Assembly: GCF_032678705.1 (NCBI RefSeq)
Contig: NZ_JAVTSS010000001.1
Span: 2,542,001-2,606,000 of the forward strand
Length of the DNA: 64,000 bases
Reading direction: 5' to 3'
Source of the DNA: Pedobacter frigiditerrae
GTDB lineage: Bacteria; Bacteroidota; Bacteroidia; Sphingobacteriales; Sphingobacteriaceae
Made by a program: the position numbers and the translations under genes. The notes under the pieces were generated by a model. It worked only from the letters and a program-made list of their open reading frames with translations. It was not told the origin of the DNA and ran no database searches. Shown piece after piece: positions 62,701 to 64,000 of the stretch. Positions within the stretch are counted from its first letter, which is position 1, and every line of letters begins with the position of its first letter.

Positions 62701-63942
62701 ATGGATATATTGTTATACCTAACAGAGCTATTACAAACTCGCAAAACCGTAGGAATTGTGGGCTTGGGCACACTGTATAAGAAAAAATCGCCTGGTAAAT
62801 ATGATGTGGAGAAACACGCTTTTGTACCTCCTACTTATACCATAGCCTTTATAACAGAAATAAAAGAAGAGGAAGAATTAGCAAACTATATTAGTAGCAA
62901 AAGGAATATCACTTCAGATTCTGCTAACTATTACATTGGCGAGTTCGCAGAGCGGATTCAGAGTCAACTTGCAGAAAATCAAGAAGCAGACTTAGGCTCA
63001 TTCGGAAAACTTAAATACGTTAACGACGAATTGCTTCTAGTTGGAGCGCAAGAAGCTAATTTCGGAAACGAGTTTTATGGCCTTCCAACTCTAACAGAAA
63101 TTACACCGGAAGAAGAAATTACTCCAAAGGAAGCTTTAATTCCTGAAACTGTAGAAACTGAGTATTTAGAAGAAATTGAAGAAGAAAACAAGTTAGAAGA
63201 AGAAAATCCTGGACAAGAAACTATAGATGAAATAGAAGAAAATGTATTGCTTCATGATGAGCAAGAAACTTTTGAAGAAATAGCAGAGGCAGAAAATCGC
63301 CCTACTGAGGTTTTTGAAAACACTTTTATTACACCACCTGTAATTGAAACTGTTGAGTCTGAAGAAAAAGAAGAGCCAGAAATAGTTGGTCAGGATGAAA
63401 TAGAAGAAGAATATGTTGAAGAGGAAGAACCTAAAAAGGGAATGCCATTTTTAATTAAGGTGCTAATCATCTTATTAGTAATCATTGCCGCTGGAGCTGT
63501 CGCTTATTTTATTAACCCACCCTTCTTTGATAAATATCTTAAAAATTTTGAAGGCAAACACGACAAAAACATACCAGTTGCTCCAATTGATTCGTTAAGC
63601 AATAAAACAGATTCGTTAACAGCTGATAGTTTGGCTAAAGCAAATGCGATGGTTAAATTAACTGTTGACACACCTGCTGTTGATAGTAGCAAGGTTACAG
63701 TTTACGAAATTTTAGTTAGTGCAGTAGCAACTGACAAAAAGGCCAATAAAATTATTGCAAATCTTGCTAAAAACGGCGTTCCTGCTAAGAAAATCAAGCT
63801 TTCAAAGACAATGATTAATATTAGCGCTGGTTCATTTTTAAAAGAGGCTGACGCCAAAATTCTTCGAGATAGTTTAAGAAAAAAATTAAATAACGAAGGC
63901 ATTTATATACAACCTGTATTACCAAAAACACACAAAAAATAA
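62701..63942 (+). CDS. HU-CCDC81-like and SPOR-domain membrane protein
   Basis: A 413-residue protein. Residues about 1-60 and 65-125 resemble the two HU-CCDC81 domains of bacteria (TRKTVGIVGLGTLYKKKSPGKY; QEADLGSFGKLKYV). A long Glu-rich linker (130-245) leads to one membrane helix (about 250-270), and the last 80 residues look like a SPOR domain, which binds denuded septal peptidoglycan. The topology puts the HU-like part in the cytoplasm and the SPOR part in the periplasm, consistent with a division-linked role. It follows the barrel gene by 54 nt. Confidence 0.82.
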   Translation: MDILLYLTELLQTRKTVGIVGLGTLYKKKSPGKYDVEKHAFVPPTYTIAFITEIKEEEELANYISSKRNITSDSANYYIGEFAERIQSQLAENQEADLGSFGKLKYVNDELLLVGAQEANFGNEFYGLPTLTEITPEEEITPKEALIPETVETEYLEEIEEENKLEEENPGQETIDEIEENVLLHDEQETFEEIAEAENRPTEVFENTFITPPVIETVESEEKEEPEIVGQDEIEEEYVEEEEPKKGMPFLIKVLIILLVIIAAGAVAYFINPPFFDKYLKNFEGKHDKNIPVAPIDSLSNKTDSLTADSLAKANAMVKLTVDTPAVDSSKVTVYEILVSAVATDKKANKIIANLAKNGVPAKKIKLSKTMINISAGSFLKEADAKILRDSLRKKLNNEGIYIQPVLPKTHKK

Positions 63943-63944
63943 AT

Positions 63945-64000
63945 ATGATTACATTGTTAATGGCGGCTGGAGACACAGCAAAAAATGTTTTAGATACCGC
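63945..64000 (+). CDS. Start of a gene cut by the window end, possibly TolQ/ExbB-like
   Basis: An ATG 2 nt after the HU-SPOR stop opens a frame MITLLMAAGDTAKNVLDT that continues past the last base. Eighteen codons are too few to identify it. In related genomes I recall a MotA/TolQ/ExbB proton-channel gene in this position, but that is memory, not evidence from the sequence. Confidence 0.5.
   Translation, partial: MITLLMAAGDTAKNVLDT

Overview
The window is AT-rich chromosomal DNA from a member of the Bacteroidota, most likely Sphingobacteriaceae and Pedobacter-like. The evidence is: start sites with almost no Shine-Dalgarno sequence; repeated -7 elements of the form TAnnTTTG (one complete TTTG-N19-TAnnTTTG promoter is visible); many SpII lipoproteins with SC-KK type lipoboxes; and family content typical of the phylum (DUF4294, DUF4783, DUF6588, HU-CCDC81/SPOR protein, GLPGLI-like protein, BshB1, NamZ). 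The genus is inferred from gene content and has not been tested.

Layout. 1-4.2 kb: 3' end of an outer-membrane beta-barrel gene, a small lipoprotein and an S9D glutamyl-endopeptidase-like hydrolase, closed by a strong terminator. 4.2-6.7 kb: a mobile-looking intergenic repeat, a ThuA protein, a DinB-like protein and a secreted protein. 6.7-10.6 kb: the most accessory-looking stretch, holding a lipoprotein-anchored polymorphic toxin (PT-TG pre-toxin domain plus a D..ExK nuclease-like C-terminus), an Imm49-like immunity gene 3 nt downstream, 21-bp tandem repeats upstream and a GLPGLI-like secreted protein. 10.7-20.5 kb: truA, a LolC/E-type permease, NamZ, two small genes, topoisomerase IB, fmt, a second copy of the intergenic repeat, pabC-like and rluD-like genes, and a DUF6588 barrel. 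20.5-29.1 kb: a D-cysteine desulfhydrase/ACC deaminase-like enzyme, a cold-shock-like protein, lysine 6-transaminase behind a palindrome and promoter, TlpA-like thioredoxin, acyl-CoA dehydrogenase, bshB1, glutathione peroxidase and DUF4294.

29.2-47.6 kb: a Rel/Spo bifunctional enzyme, a Fur-family regulator, purA, a hybrid histidine kinase, pabB with a seven-copy TTTAGGG tract behind it, an M48 protease, plsY, nadC, DUF4783, gpmI, lon, an LpxR-like deacylase and arfB. 47.7-57.7 kb: cmk, a DUF1080 hydrolase, an S26 signal-peptidase homologue that has lost both catalytic residues, an SH3-domain protein, rpsA, a GH20 hexosaminidase, a DCC-family protein, pyrR and pyrB. 57.9-64 kb: an envelope cluster of a 1005-aa TPR protein, a beta-barrel protein, an HU-TM-SPOR protein and the first codons of another gene.

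Functionally most of the window is housekeeping: translation and RNA modification (truA, rluD, fmt, rpsA, arfB), nucleotide and cofactor synthesis (purA, pyrR-pyrB, cmk, nadC, pabB/pabC), stress (rel, lon, GPx, bshB1, Fur) and envelope upkeep. The items that stand out are the toxin-immunity pair, the inactive S26 homologue, the telomere-like heptamer tract, the MITE-like intergenic repeats and several well-formed inverted repeats at promoters. No tRNA, rRNA, IS transposase, prophage or CRISPR array was seen.
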